Of a DNA stretch of 64,000 bases, positions 1 to 11,959 are shown piece by piece. Position 1 is the stretch's first letter. Every line of letters starts with the position of its first letter. Position numbers and translations under genes: made by a program. The notes under the pieces were generated by a model. The model saw nothing but the letters and a program-made list of their open reading frames with translations. It had not been told where the DNA came from and ran no database searches. This DNA comes from Sweltsa coloradensis (lineage: Eukaryota > Arthropoda > Insecta > Plecoptera > Chloroperlidae): contig JAMZAV010011137.1 in NCBI GenBank assembly GCA_024449915.1, positions 1-64,000 on the forward strand, written 5' to 3'.

Positions 1-249
1 AGAGTTTTGCTTTTGCGCGTTCGACTGCCCCTAAATGTGAAGCAGGGTAACTAAATATTTAAACCCCTTCTGCAGCTCGATAAGTAAAAGGTGCCCAACG
101 TACCGGTTTGCCCGGTACATACGTTTTCAGAAATTTGTACCGGGTGCCCCGAGGACTCTTAAAAATGACGATTTGTACCAGTTTGAAATTTTTTGGGGAG
201 AAAGTGCCCTTTGATTTTCTTAAATATCCCGTGCATGGAAGGATGAAAC
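1..249. other. No recognised feature
   Basis: AT-rich sequence with several short homopolymer runs. No reading frame, repeat unit or known motif was recognised before the duplicated block begins near 250. Confidence 0.5.
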
Positions 250-1868
250 ATCCGCCCTACCGTTTTTAAATTTCCAAAAAATAAAATTTTTAGTATCCCA
301 AATAAAAGTGAATTTGCATATAAACTTCTTAATTTTAGTAAAAACCTGTAAGGGTCATAAACACTGTTTAATAATTACAAATTTAAAAGGATAGTAATGA
401 AGAAGAAAGGGGAAGGGAAATAATTAGTAATTAATCTCATTAAGGTCAAAAAGGGAAGATGTTTTAATTTAAAGTAAAAAATGGGAAGACGAGGAGAACT
501 AAAGAAGCCGCTTTTCCTAGTTTTGATATTGTTTAACAAAAGTTTTTTAACGTTTTTAATTTTTTTTTTGGGTACAAATTTATCATTTTAACGATTATCA
601 TTGACGTTGGAGCACGGATAAACGCGGAAAAAATGCTCCAGGGCACCATGGCCCTACGTGTTATCCTGAAAGTCTTCATCTAGGAGGGTTGGTAGAATTC
701 CCAGAAAAAAAAAGTTTACTCAGTTCAAAAGTAGGAAGTGACCAAACCAAGGACGCGACGGGCGGTTTAAATAGAAAAAACTAACAGGTTTCCGGGGGGG
801 CTCTTACTTGAACCGACTAACAGCATGAGGGAGGGGTGTAAAAGGGGGAGGGTTGTCCCCGGACACCGAGATGTGAGGGGGAAACCAGCAAGGGTCTGTC
901 GAGTTTGGAAAGGGGGTGTGTGCGGTGTGTGACGCGGAAGGCGTTTTTTGGCCTGATGGGCCGATTTTTAAAACGAAAGCATCTATCTGCGACCACGTGC
1001 ACAGGGAACTTTTCCCGTGACAAAACAAAACGTCATTTTTTTTTACAACATCGCTGCTTTCATAATTTTGTGTTCATTGCGACCAGTGTTAAGGGAATTT
1101 TTCCCCCGGACAAAAAAAAAACGCACTTTGTTTACAAAAATCATCTTTCTAAATTGTGTTCATCTGCGACCACGGCTAATGGAATTTTTCCCGTAAAAAC
1201 AAAACGTCACTTTGTTTACAACGACCAGCGCTTTTTTGTTTTTGTGTTTTCGTCTGCGACCACGTTTTCCTATCTTCGCCGCCCAAAGTGATTTCCCCCC
1301 CACATTTTAAAATTTGGGGTTTACGTCGCCGTATATCGTTTGGATTATACGCACTTTAAAGGATCGAACTAATTACGATGAGTCCCAAATCATTAAATAT
1401 TAATATTCAATTTCATTCAAAACAACCATTTTAACTTAAATTAGTACTTATATTTTGGTTGCCCCCTGTACTCCTGTTGAGTTACAGGTTTTTTGGGGGG
1501 CAAAAAGTGACAGGGGGAATGAAAAATTTAAATTTTGAGCTCTATTAGGGGTAGGGACATTTTTTTTTGTAATTTGTATTTTCTTTCTTTTAATTATACA
1601 ATGGAAACTTGTTTAATTTTTTATTTGTACTTGAGTCCAAAGGGAACCCTTTACAAGATCTTTAGTTTTTGTGTGCTTTTTAAAACCCAGCGCTGTTTGC
1701 AGAGCGTGACTTGGTTTTTGAGTAAGTAGCAAATTTGCTTCGATAATTTGTGTTTTTTAAATTGGGCGTTTTGTGTTCTCCCGTTTTTTGAGCTAGCAAA
1801 AATTTAAAAATACTTTTTTTTTTTTTGTAACGGGTCACTGGGGTTTTGGGCAAGCGAGAGGGGTGAAT
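250..1868 (+). repeat. Duplicated block, copy A
   Basis: This stretch matches 5258-8290 in order and orientation. Shared landmarks include a stretch beginning CCCTACCG (254 and 5269), the TTTGATATT..TTTAACAAA stretch (~520 and ~5527), GGGAGGGGTGTA (829 and 5829) and GCAAGCGAGAGGGGTGAA near the end (1850 and 8274). Copy A differs from copy B mostly by extra bases in homopolymers, which suggests sequencing error on top of real divergence. Similarity stops after GAGAGGGGTGAA in both copies, so the unit ends near 1868. No protein was recognised. It could be a tandem duplication, a dispersed element or an assembly duplicate. Confidence 0.75.
978..1275 (+). repeat. Tandem repeat, ~88-bp period
   Basis: The word TCTGCGACCACG recurs at about 986, 1075 (as ATTGCGACCA), 1163 and 1253, followed each time by a GGGAATTTTTCCCG-like segment, ACAAAACGTCAC and TTTGTTTACAA. 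This gives about 3.5 degenerate units of 88-90 bp inside copy A. The overlapping + strand reading frame at 905-1291 only reflects this repeat and is not thought to be a gene. Confidence 0.7.
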
Positions 1869-4800
1869 TTCAATTGTCGCCGTCAACGTGGGGCTCGTAA
1901 TTAACCATTACCCGGGGAAATTTAAAAAAAAAAAAATTTTAAAAAATTCGAAAAAAAAAAAACAAACATTTTGAATTTTTAATTTTTGTTAATTTTAAAA
2001 TTTTTGTTTGAGTAATTTTTTTTACAGAGCGTAATAAACGCGTTTGGGTTAATAATAAAAAAATAAAGAAAAGAAAATAAAAATTTTTACAATATGGATC
2101 AAGCAGAGCAGGAGGTTTTTTTTTAATGTCCCACATAAAAAAGGATGGTTTGAAAAGGTGATGCTTTCTTGTATTCAAGTTTATAAATCTAGAAAATGAA
2201 AGCATGCCAATGAGGGAAACTTTTTCCCGTACAGGGAACTCGAAGAAAAAAGACTGGGCATCAAAAACAAGTCAATGAGGGGATAGTAAGTGGGAGTTCT
2301 TGGATAAAAATAAACAGAAAAAACCACAAAATCAGACGGGGGATAAAAGTGATATTTTTTGGTCAGGTCAGAATGTCGGGCAGGTTAAAAAAAACCAAAA
2401 AAAGAAAATGAATTGAGTAATGAACATTTTAAACTTTTGATTGGAAAAAGGGAGAACAATCACAAAAATCTAAAAACGTACAGGACTTGGGAGGAAAAAT
2501 TGAAAAATGTCACAGAGAAAATAGGGGAATTAAACAACGTAAAAAAATGTGGACATCACTGAGCAAGGAAACATAAAAAAGTAAACAGGCGATGATAATC
2601 AGGTAAAAGGGAGTAAGAGGAAGGGGCTAATGATGAAATGAAAATTGAATTGGTTTGATAAGGATGGAAGTTTGAGGAAAAAGTTTGAACTATTCGAGAT
2701 TGGATGAGTGAGGGTGATGAAAGTTTTAGTGAGGAGAGTTTTAAAATTTGAAAAAGTAATTTAAATGGGGTTTTTGAAAGTTTTGTTGATAAGAGATTTA
2801 TTGATGAAAAAGTGATGGAACAATTAAATTTGAAGTTCAATTGTTAAGACAGCGAAAATGAATGGGTTTGGTTCCGGTTTTAGAAGAATTTTCCCCGAAA
2901 GAGAAGGGATTTGGGTGGAATACCCCATGGATTAAAAGCAAAAAGGGGGTTAAAAGGGGGATCGATTTTTAAAATAAGTTGAGTGGGTAAAACGAAAAGT
3001 GGGGGATGGAAATAGAAAAACGAGGCGAAAATGAGAGTTGGATGAAAATAAAATGGGTTTTAAAAGAAATTTCTTGGAAGCGAGTAGCCCCAAGAAAAAA
3101 CGTGAACAAGGACAGGGTGTGTTGGGTAGGTTTAAAAATAGATTTTTTGGGGCACCAAAAAGGGACGTCTAAAAGCTATGAAAAACAAAAAAAATAGACA
3201 AAGGGTGAACAAAAAAATTTTAAAAAGAAAGGGTTTAAAGAAAAAAAACAGGTTATTGTAAAAATGTTTTTTCAGTGAGCAATTTGGATAAGTTTTTGTA
3301 AATGTTTTATGTAATTTTAGACTTTGAAAAAAAAATTTGGGACAAAGTTTGGTAAGGATTGTTTGGTTTTGCATTCTAAGTGATTTTGGGGGGGACATTG
3401 GTAAATTTTTAAATTTCATTTTAATTTTGGGTGGTTTGTCTGCATTAGAATGAGAAGGGGATAAAATATGGAAAAAAACGAATTGATATGATGACCGTGG
3501 TGGACTAGTGAGCTTGAAAGGGCTTTGTTATTTATTCGAGATTGGTTGAGAATTTAGATGTTATAGTTGTTTTTAAAAAATTTGTTGTTTTTGATTTGTG
3601 TTGGGCAAAGTGAAAGAAAATGGGAATTTTTAATCCATTGATCGAATTTGTTTGTTTTGAATTGATAGGGGAAGGGCATTTTGATTTTTAGATTTGAGTT
3701 GATAGGAGAGGGGATTTTTATTTTTTTTTAGTTGATAAAAGAGGCGATTTTTGATTTGGATTTTATGGGGCGATTTGGATAGATAGTGATGAGATGATGA
3801 TGGGGGGAGAGGGTGAAGAGAGGGTAATAATATGGGAAAAAGTTGTGATTTGTGATTTGTTTGTGTCTTTCTCAAAAATAGGTGCGGTGTTTTTATTTAA
3901 TGAGGGTGTGTAAAATTTTTTTTTAGTGTTTCAATTACTGGGGGTTCTACCGGGAAACTTGAAAAAAAATAATATATTATGGTTTAAATTTTTGATTTGT
4001 ATTTTGAATTGTGGGGTTGGTAATATGTAAATTAGGCCAAGATAGAAAAACGGGATCAAAGGTATTAAATTCGAAGAATTTTGGGGATTTGTTGGTTGAG
4101 TTTTGTAAAGCATTCAAGGACGATTATGTATCCATTACTGAATTAGAAAGACATGACTGGGAAATAGAGAGGGGAGGGTAAACTGGGTTGGGGAGAAAAG
4201 GAGGTAAAAAGAGTACGACTGCGTCAAGATATGGAAAATAGGATTTTTTTGAAAAAATTTTTTTTCTTTTTTGGGGAGCGGTTATGTTTTCTTTTGAGGG
4301 GGGTTTTTTCAGAATTTTAATTGGTATTTCAATTTTTTGAATAGATGCCGGGGTTTCAGATTTTGTTTTGGGGACCTAATTAGGATGTTAAGATTCGTCG
4401 GGAAAAAAAGATAATTACAATAATCAATTATAAATGTAATGTGTGTTTAATTTAATTTAAAAACCAAAAGTAGGTTATATTTTTTTGTAAAAAATGTTGA
4501 GAAGTGTGGCTCACTGTAAAAATTATTTGTTAGGTAGCGTCTTGTAGGGTTTAGTTTTTAGTGGGTTTAGTCTGAAAAGTTACGATTTTAGTTAGAAAGC
4601 TAGGAAAAACGCTGTTTTTAGTTATCTGCTTAGTGAGTTTGGAAAAGCAGTTTAGAGGGTTTTTTGTGGTTGAGATTTTAGCCGCGGGGGCAGAGAAGGG
4701 GAGTGAGATGACAGATCCAAAGTCGTCTGGACTGGTTTTTGGGGGGGGCGTTCGTTCACGCTCGAGGGGGTGGCGCCCGATTTTGCCATGGTAGAACGAG

Positions 4801-5239
4801 TTTGGGGGGGTGAAGGGTTTTTTTACTCCACAGCTGGGAGCTGAGCCAAGATGGGCCCCGACAGACTGGGAAAGCGGAAAATCGGCAACTTATAGACGGC
4901 CTCAAACTTGTATTTTCAACAGATTTGAAAAATTTTACTTTTTATACTTTAATAAATTTTTCTTTGTGTTTTTTAATTTACAATTAAATTTAATTTAATT
5001 TTCTTTAGGTAACGTTTAGGGCGCGCGGTGATTAGGGATTAGAATAGACCGACGAGACGTTATCTAAAACTAGGGAATGGTGAATAAATTTCATAATTAA
5101 TTAAAGAATAAAAATTAATGAGGGGTTTCCCTTGAAATAAATTGTATAATTTTATGAAAATTATGTGTGATTAATTAATTGATATTTTTAATGTTATTAA
5201 AAAAGAATTGTTTTCAATACATATGTGCCAATGTCTTGA
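1869..5239. other. Gene-free, C-depleted stretch
   Basis: No gene was recognised. From about 2200 to 4700 the + strand has very little C but much G; for example 3661-3720 holds about 20 G and one C. Short open frames on the minus strand rich in Lys, Leu, Phe and Ser follow from this skew and are not supported as genes. A degenerate minisatellite with a 33-37 bp period (TTGATAGGAGAGGGGATTTT-like) lies at 3655-3790. Confidence 0.6.
3655..3790 (+). repeat. Degenerate minisatellite, 33-37 bp period
   Basis: TTGATA followed by a G/A-rich segment and GATTTTTGATTT recurs at about 3662, 3699 and 3732, with weaker continuation to ~3790. Units are diverged in length, so boundaries are approximate. Confidence 0.45.
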
Positions 5240-8200
5240 AACCAGGGGGGGGAATTGTAACATCCATGCCCTACCGTATTCAAATTTCCCAAATAAAGAG
5301 ATTTTAGTATCAAATCAAGTGATTTTTCATAAAACTTCAAATTATAAAAACCTTTTAACGGTCATCAACACTGTTATTAATAATTACTAATTAAAGGTAG
5401 TAATGACAGAAACAAGGGGAAGGGGAAAAATTAATATTATCTCATTGGTCATTAACGGAGTATGTTGTTAATTAAAGTGATAAATAGGAAGACATAGGAG
5501 AAATAAAATAGCCGTTATCCATAGATTTTGATATTTTTTAACAAATTATTAACGTTTTAAAATTTTTTTTTGGGTACAAATTTTCATTGTAACAGATTAC
5601 ATTGACGTTAGGGAGCACGGGAACGCGGAAATAATGCTCCGGGACCTGGCCCACGTGTTATCCGCACGTTTCATCGTAGGAGGGTTGGGAGAAGCTTCCA
5701 AACAAAGTTTACTCAGTTCAAAAGTAGAGAAATGACCAAAACCAAGGACGCGCGGGGGTTAAATGAAAACAACATAACAGGTTTTTCCCAGGGGGGTCTT
5801 ACCCTTTAAACCCACTAAAAAGTCATGAGGGAGGGGTGTATAGTAAAGGGGGTTGTCCGAGGGCACCGAGATGGAGAGGCAACCAGCGGAAAGGGGGGTT
5901 GTCGAGCTTTAGAAGGGAAAATGTGTGTGCGTGTGTGTGACGCGAAAAACCTGGGGTTTTTAAAACCCTTTGGGGGGGGGGTTTTTTTTAAAAAAAATTT
6001 TTTTAAAAAAAAATTTTTTTTAAAAAACCCAATTAAATTTTTCCCAATTTTTTTCCCCCAAATTTAAAAATTTTTTTTTTTTAAATTTTTTTGGGGGAAT
6101 TTTTTTTAAATTTTTTTTTTTTAAAGGGAAGGGGGGGAAAAAATTTTTTTTTTTAAAAAAAAACTTAAAAAATATTTTTTAAATTTAAAATTTTTTGGGG
6201 GGGGGTTTTTTTTTTTTATTTTTAAAAAATTTTTTTTAAAAAAAATTTTTTTGGGGAATTTTTTTTAAAAATTTTTTAATTTTTTTAAAAACGTTTTTTT
6301 ACCTTTTTCCCAAAAAAATTTTTTTTTTTTTTTTTAAAAAAAAAAAATTTTTAAAAAAAAGAGAAAAAAATTTAAAGGTTTTTTTTTAAAAAAAAACCCT
6401 TTAAAACCCCAAAAACTTTTTAAAAAAAAATTTTTAAAAAATTTTTTTAAAAAGGGGGGGGAAAAAAATTTAAAATTTTTTTTGGGGGGGAAAAATTTTT
6501 TTTTTTTAAATTAAAAAAAGGGGTTGGGAAAAAAAAAATTTTTAAAAAATTTTTTTGGGAAAACCAAAAAACCCAAATTTTTTTTTTTTTTAAAATTTTT
6601 TTTTTTTTAAAAAAAGGGGGAAAAAAAAAAAACCCCAATAATTTTTTTCCCCCTTTTCATTTTTTTAAAGGGGGGAAAAAATTTTCTTTTTAAAAAAAAA
6701 AAAAAAAGGAAAAAAAAAAAAGGGTTAAAAAATTTCCCTTTTTGGGGCCCCAAATTTAAAAACCAAAAAAAGGGGGGGGGGGAAAATTTTTAAAAAAAAA
6801 TTTTTTTAAAAAAAAAGGGGGGTTTCGGCCGGGGGGAATTTTTTTTGGGGTTTTGGGGGCTTTTGGGTTCCCCCCTTTTTTTAAAAAAAGGGCCAAAATT
6901 TTTTTTTTTCCCCCTTTTTTTAAAAAAAAAACCTTTTTTAAAAAAAATTTTTTTTTAAAAAATTTTTTGGGGGGCCCCCTTTTTTTTCCCCCCAAAACCC
7001 CTTTTGGGAAAAAACCCCCTTTTTTCAAAATTTTTTTTTCCCGGCCCCCCCCCGGCCCAAAAACCCCCCCGGTTTTTTTTTTTAAAATTTTTTTTTTTTG
7101 GGGTTTTTTTCCCAAAAGTTTTGGGGGGTCCTTTTTTTTAAAAAAAATTTCCCCCCAAAAAAAAAATTTTTTAAAAAACCCCCCCTTTTTTTTCCCTTTT
7201 AAAAAAAAAAAATTAAAACCCCTTTTTTTTTCCCCCTTTTTTCCCCCAAAAAAACTTTTTAATTTTAAAAAAAAACCCCCTTTTTTTTTTTCCCCCGGGG
7301 GTTTTTTTAAAAATTTTTTTTTTCCGGCCCAAGGGGGGGAAAAAAAAAGGGGGTTAAATTTTTTTGAAAAGGTTTTTTCTTTTTAAAAAAAAACCCCCCA
7401 AAAAAAAAGGGGGTTTTTTTTTCCCCTTTTTAAAAATTTTTTTTTTAAAAAGGGGTTTTTCCCGGGGGTTTTTTTTTAAAAAAAAAACCCCAAAAATTTT
7501 TTTTTTTTAAGGGGTTTTTTGTTTTAATTTTTTCCCTAAATTTTTTTTTTGGGTTTTTTAAAATTTTTTCCCCTTTTCCCCAAGGGGGGGGGTTTAATTT
7601 TAAAAAATTTTTTTTTAAAATTTTTAAAAAAAAAACCCCCCCCAAAAAAAATTTTTCCCTTTTTGGTTTTTTTTGGGGTTTTTTTTTTTGGGGGGGTTTT
7701 TTTTAAAAAAAGGAAAAATTTTAAATTTTTTTTATTAAGGATCCCCACATTAATTACGTCGACGTTCATCGCTTGATATACAGCACTTAAGATACGACAC
7801 TAATTCGATGAGTACCAATCATTAAATATTATATCAATTTCATTCAAAACGATTGACCCGAACTTAAACTTAGTACTTATATTTTGGTTGACCCTGTACT
7901 CACTGTTGAGTATACAGGTGTTTGGAGGTCAAAAGTGACACGGGGAATGTAAACTTTAATTTAGAGCTCTATTAGGCAGGTAGGGACATGTTTTTGTAAT
8001 TTGTATTTTCGTTCTTTAATTATATCAATGGAAACTTGATTAATTTTTATATTTGTAGCTTGAGTCCTAAGGAATCCTTTCACAAGATCTTTAGTTTTTG
8101 TGTGCATTTATAACCAGCAGCTGTTTGCAGAGCGTGACTTGGTGTTGAGTAAGTAGCTAATTGCTTCGATAATTTGTGTTTTTTATTAATTGGGCGTCTT

Positions 8201-8290
8201 GTGTTCTACCGATTTTGAGCTAGCATAAATTTAAATATTCTTTGTTTTTTTTGTAACTGTCACTCGGCTTTGGGCAAGCGAGAGGGGTGA
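5240..8290 (+). repeat. Duplicated block, copy B
   Basis: Second copy of the block at 250-1868, same orientation. Its outer parts (5258-5940 and 7740-8290) align well with copy A and look cleaner. The middle is replaced by about 1.8 kb of homopolymer-stretched sequence where copy A has ~350 bp with the 88-bp tandem repeat. The copy is therefore about twice as long as copy A. Confidence 0.75.
5975..7738. other. Homopolymer-stretched, probably artefactual sequence
   Basis: Nearly every base is part of a run of 3-12 identical bases; single bases are almost absent. Translations on both strands are strings of Lys, Phe, Gly and Pro. Natural low-complexity DNA is not usually built like this. The position corresponds to the 88-bp tandem array of copy A, so a badly resolved tandem array is a plausible cause. 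Reading frames here should not be annotated as genes. Confidence 0.85.
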
Positions 8291-8850
8291 AGTTTACAAG
8301 GATAATGTTTTACTTTAAAAATACACTCCTCTGATTAATACTAATAGTAGAGACAATGAAATAGTTCTTCCACTTTCAAGAAGATAATTAATTTTCTATC
8401 GGGGTGTTGGAGTATTATTAATGATTTTGGTGGAGGTGCCGGGTCGCGCACGTGTGTGAAAACGTAAAAATCGTTAGGCCTATATATTTTTGGCGCTACC
8501 TAACCAATGCTGACTACTTAGCCATAATAGTAACCTGAGTCTTTTGATACAAATTTATATTCATTTTGGAAGTTTTGAACTATTTTTGGGCAAAAATAAT
8601 AAAAATTCGTCAGTATTATGTTAGTTTCAACATTTTCATGTAATATCCCTTACTGAATGTCATAGCCTAGCCCTAATATTTGTGCTTGATGCTTGATCAT
8701 TAAAATGATTTAGAGAGAAGTTACATTTAAAAATGAATTGGATGGTACTCTTGTCTTCACGTTTGGTGCCTACATTTAGACGAACATCAATAAATAAAAT
8801 TAGTATTGTTCATATTGTAAATAATAAATATAGTGAAATTTTAGAAATTA
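8291..8850. other. No recognised feature
   Basis: AT-rich single-copy-looking sequence. Short frames exist (for example at 8733 on the + strand) but have no recognisable domain. Confidence 0.4.
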
Positions 8851-8854
8851 AACG

Positions 8855-8950
8855 AAGTACTCGGACTCGAATTTTGACTCGATACTCGAGTTATTTTAAG
8901 TACTCCTTTCGGACTCGCCTCGAACTCAAAAACCTGGACTCGCACATAGT
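8855..8950 (+). repeat. hAT-MITE right-end relic (CGAGT family)
   Basis: Dense CTCGA/ACTCG words ending in GGACTCGCACA resemble the right end of the intact MITE at 45705-46771, which ends in GCTACTCGCACACCCCTA. No matching left end or target duplication was found, so this is called a decayed fragment. Confidence 0.5.
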
Positions 8951-8957
8951 GCCATAA

Positions 8958-9218
8958 TAAATTTTTATCGTGGGAAACCTGTTATAGGGTGCAATTAGCC
9001 CCTCTTCAGGTGAACTAGGTTTGTGCGGATAAGAAATTGTGAAGGGATGTCCGAGGGCTATTTTAGAGGACTCAATCCCTTGCATTCGCCTTAACGACTG
9101 AGGAAAACCTCGGAATAAACCTTCAGTCAGGATTGCTGGTCTCGACGGGATTCGAACCCGGGACCTCCCGAATCAGAGTCGAGCGCTTAGCGCCCGAGCC
9201 AACACTGTCGGTCATTAT
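8958..9218 (-). mobile_element. tRNA-derived SINE
   Basis: On the minus strand, 9218-9140 reads as a tRNA-like head. It has a G-rich D-arm region, a possible 5-bp anticodon stem (CTCGA/TCGGG) around loop CTCTGAT, and a perfect B-box core GGTTCGAATCC at about 9155. The acceptor ends do not pair well, so it is not a functional tRNA. A body follows with AGGTTTTCCTCAGTCG and continues to about 8958. A similar B-box fragment lies near 51535-51590. Confidence 0.65.
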
Positions 9219-9429
9219 TAATATGTGTATGACTTACTATCTGTATGTGTGTGTTCGTTGCGCAATTGTCAAATCGTTGAATCGATTTTGGTAACATTTT
9301 AATTCAAATTACTTGAGAAATTGTAAGTCTTTTCCCAATCTACAAACGTACTAAGAACAAAATGTTTGATTTCACGTTATAAAAAATCGACTAATTTATG
9401 TATACCGAGTTTGTTGAAAGTTTCACCCA

Positions 9430-9835
9430 ATATCCGGGACCAATATTGAAGAAGCTGTTTTAACTTGTACAAAAAATGTCACCAATATATCGACTGGCGC
9501 TGCCTTCGCCCTGAAAAGACTAGTTATTTGGAGTTCCAAGAAACGGTAACTGCGGAACTTCTGGAACAACAACATCATGTCCCGTCTGAATGGCACACTG
9601 CAGAAAGACCGTGCCGTCACCGCTTCGTTTGCAAGGACGCCATTTCGTTGAGATGATTCCTCCTACTGGCAATGAGCAACACCCGTCGCGTAGATGTGTA
9701 GTATGCAAGAAGCATGGCAGTCGGAAGGAAACTAGCTACATGTGTCCTGACTGTGATGACATCGCCCTGTGTATTTTTCCGTGCAACAAGACCTACCACA
9801 CCATAAAAAGACTTCTAGGCTTCTATGGCTTCTCT
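9430..9835 (+). mobile_element. piggyBac-like transposase, C-terminal relic
   Basis: Two overlapping frames together give the end of a piggyBac-family transposase, a cut-and-paste enzyme that targets TTAA. The frame at 9465-9656 contains YKKCHQYIDW and a Y-x-x-F segment with ELLEQQ, which fits the region just before the C-terminal domain. The frame at 9590-9877 contains RHFVEMIPPTG, RRCVVCKKHG and CPDCDDIALC..PC..TYHT, the cysteine-rich C-terminal finger typical of piggyBac proteins (C-x2-C ... C-x2-C ... C...H). The frames differ by an indel and there is no DDD catalytic core upstream, so this is a truncated remnant. Confidence 0.75.
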
Positions 9836-11785
9836 CGTCATAATATACTATCTCATCATATCTATGCTTGCTCGTAGTACGCATGAACTCTAGTGGTTAT
9901 GTCTTTCCACAAATGTATTTTTCTCTCTTAGTATGCTCGTATTATATCTGACAGACAATACGCTTGAACTCTGGTGGTTTAACCTTTCCACAAACAAAAA
10001 AGACCCCATTTCGGTTTTAAAAAAGGCCCCATTTTGGTTGACTCCTTGGCGTTGGTTATGGGGCTTTTTACTAACTATCAACCACATTGAAATAATAAAT
10101 AATTCATTTCTTGTACAACGTTTATTAATGTGTTTCCCTGCCATTTTATTTTAGTGTTAGTGCTCCTTTATTTCTTATTAAGTTTTTTAGGTTTTTGTTG
10201 GGTTTTAGATAGTCTGGTTGGTGACTCGAAAATAATTATTCATAACCGTAGGCCTATTGCATGCTGGAAAATGCTATAATTGATTTACTAAATATATGTC
10301 TGTATTTTATTTTAATCGTTTCATTTATTTAGGTGACATAAGCAAGACCTTACAAATAAGTCATGCTTTGATTTGGTTGACCTAGTGGCTGGTTTAGTAT
10401 ATATAGGTGGGGAAAGATAGATAAATTTTAGCAATGCATGCCATGTGCTAAATAAGAGACTTTTTTGAACAAGTAAATTGTAAGAAATAAAACATGTTGG
10501 ACTATTCACTGTTCTTTATATTATTACAAATAAATTAAATTCGTAGTCAACAATAGTCCAACGTGTTTTATTACTAACTGCTAAAAATATCTTCAATTGT
10601 AGTTGGGGATTATTATGAGAAAATGAACCAAAAATTGCACCAAAATAACAAAATAGAAAATTCCAAAACTTGAAATTTTTGTGTTTTTATTTTTTATTCT
10701 TTAAAGTTTTTCACGAAAAAAAATAATTTTTCTTCCCAATATCCCCACCATTGATGCCTTTAACCGACAAAAATTTCATACTTTGATCTTCGTCCGCCAT
10801 CTTGTAAAAAAAATATTTAGTATTATTTACGGCAAATAAAATGATAGAACATTCCATGAATTACGGTGCTTCACTAATATTGGCATATTATGACAATCAA
10901 TAACGCTAGATGCATATGGTTTGATGCAACATGGAGAAGATGCCTATACCTTTATAACTGTGTATTTGGTATTTCGATAGCTATAATATCGTGGTCTCAG
11001 TGATTTGATAAGTTTCAAGAACCATTCCGTTAAACATTGGAAAGATCGCATTTTCTTATTAATTACCGACAATACCATAATAAAGGTATATGTGCCGTTT
11101 TTCTCAAATGAAAATATAATATACTTCAAAAGTAAGCCTTCCTTAATATTTCTACACTAACCGCATTGACTTAAAGTAAACCATTTCCGATTTAATGCAC
11201 TATTTACCTATATCGGTACCCCGAAAATAACACTTTCTTATGCCTGGTTAGCGCCGCGGGAGCTGCACCGAAACTCGGGGAATAATAAAAACGATGCTAT
11301 GAAGTTCACGTTCCAGAGTTCGACCAGCGACAATGTTTTAGCCAAAGAATCAGACTAAATAGCAATGCAAATATTTTTTTGGTATTTCAACAATAAATGC
11401 ATTTAAAATATAACTAAAGTGCGGTAAATCATTTTTTACTGTAATTTTTGACACTTTTTATTAATTTTCGACTCTTAAAATACAATATTTTGATATTTTG
11501 TTTGCAAATTCTAATAGACGTTGTTAATTCACAACTTTTAAGACCAATTTCAAGACTCTAACCCATAAAATGCCAAAGATACAGATTTTTAAGTGTGTTT
11601 GAGGTTTTTTCATAAGTTTGCGTTAGTCTTTTGTTTTGACCAACTTCCGGTGAACTAATTTTGGCCTACTTTATACTGGAGATGTGTTATAGTGTTGAGA
11701 ACATATTCTGAAATTTGTAGCCTGTTGTGCGAAAAATAAACAAACTTCTACAGTTGAAGAGCTAGCCGTTTGATAATCTTCAGCT
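9836..11785. other. Gene-free AT-rich stretch
   Basis: No coding sequence or clear repeat was recognised between the piggyBac relic and the repeat fragment at 11786. Short frames at 9933 and 10944 have no recognisable domain. Confidence 0.45.
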
Positions 11786-11950
11786 AGTAGGTGTTATAAG
11801 TCAAAGAATTATTTTAAAAAAGAAAAACACCGTAAAATTTCGATTTTCATAAGAAATAATTTTTTGATTGCGCTCAAATTTCACAAGAAAATCTTAATTC
11901 ATAAAATTATGGTTCAGTGAAAAAATCATTAATAGTAGGGGAGCATAGGT
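11786..11950 (+). repeat. Fragment of dispersed ~750-bp repeat family
   Basis: Contains TTTTCATAAGAAATAATTTT, GCGCTCAAATTTCACAAGAA and GGTTCAGTGAAAAAATCATT, which match the interior of the repeats at 23690-24486 and, inverted, 34402-35165. Only the interior is present; the end motif TTGGATGAGCG is absent. Confidence 0.6.
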
Positions 11951-11959
11951 AATTCCGTG

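Noticed and set aside
6756..7776. Overlapping Lys/Phe/Pro-rich reading frames on both strands
   Set aside because: They are translations of homopolymer runs in the probable artefact segment, with no domain.
9140..9218. Functional tRNA-Gln (loop CTCTGAT)
   Set aside because: The acceptor stem does not pair and the sequence continues into a SINE body.
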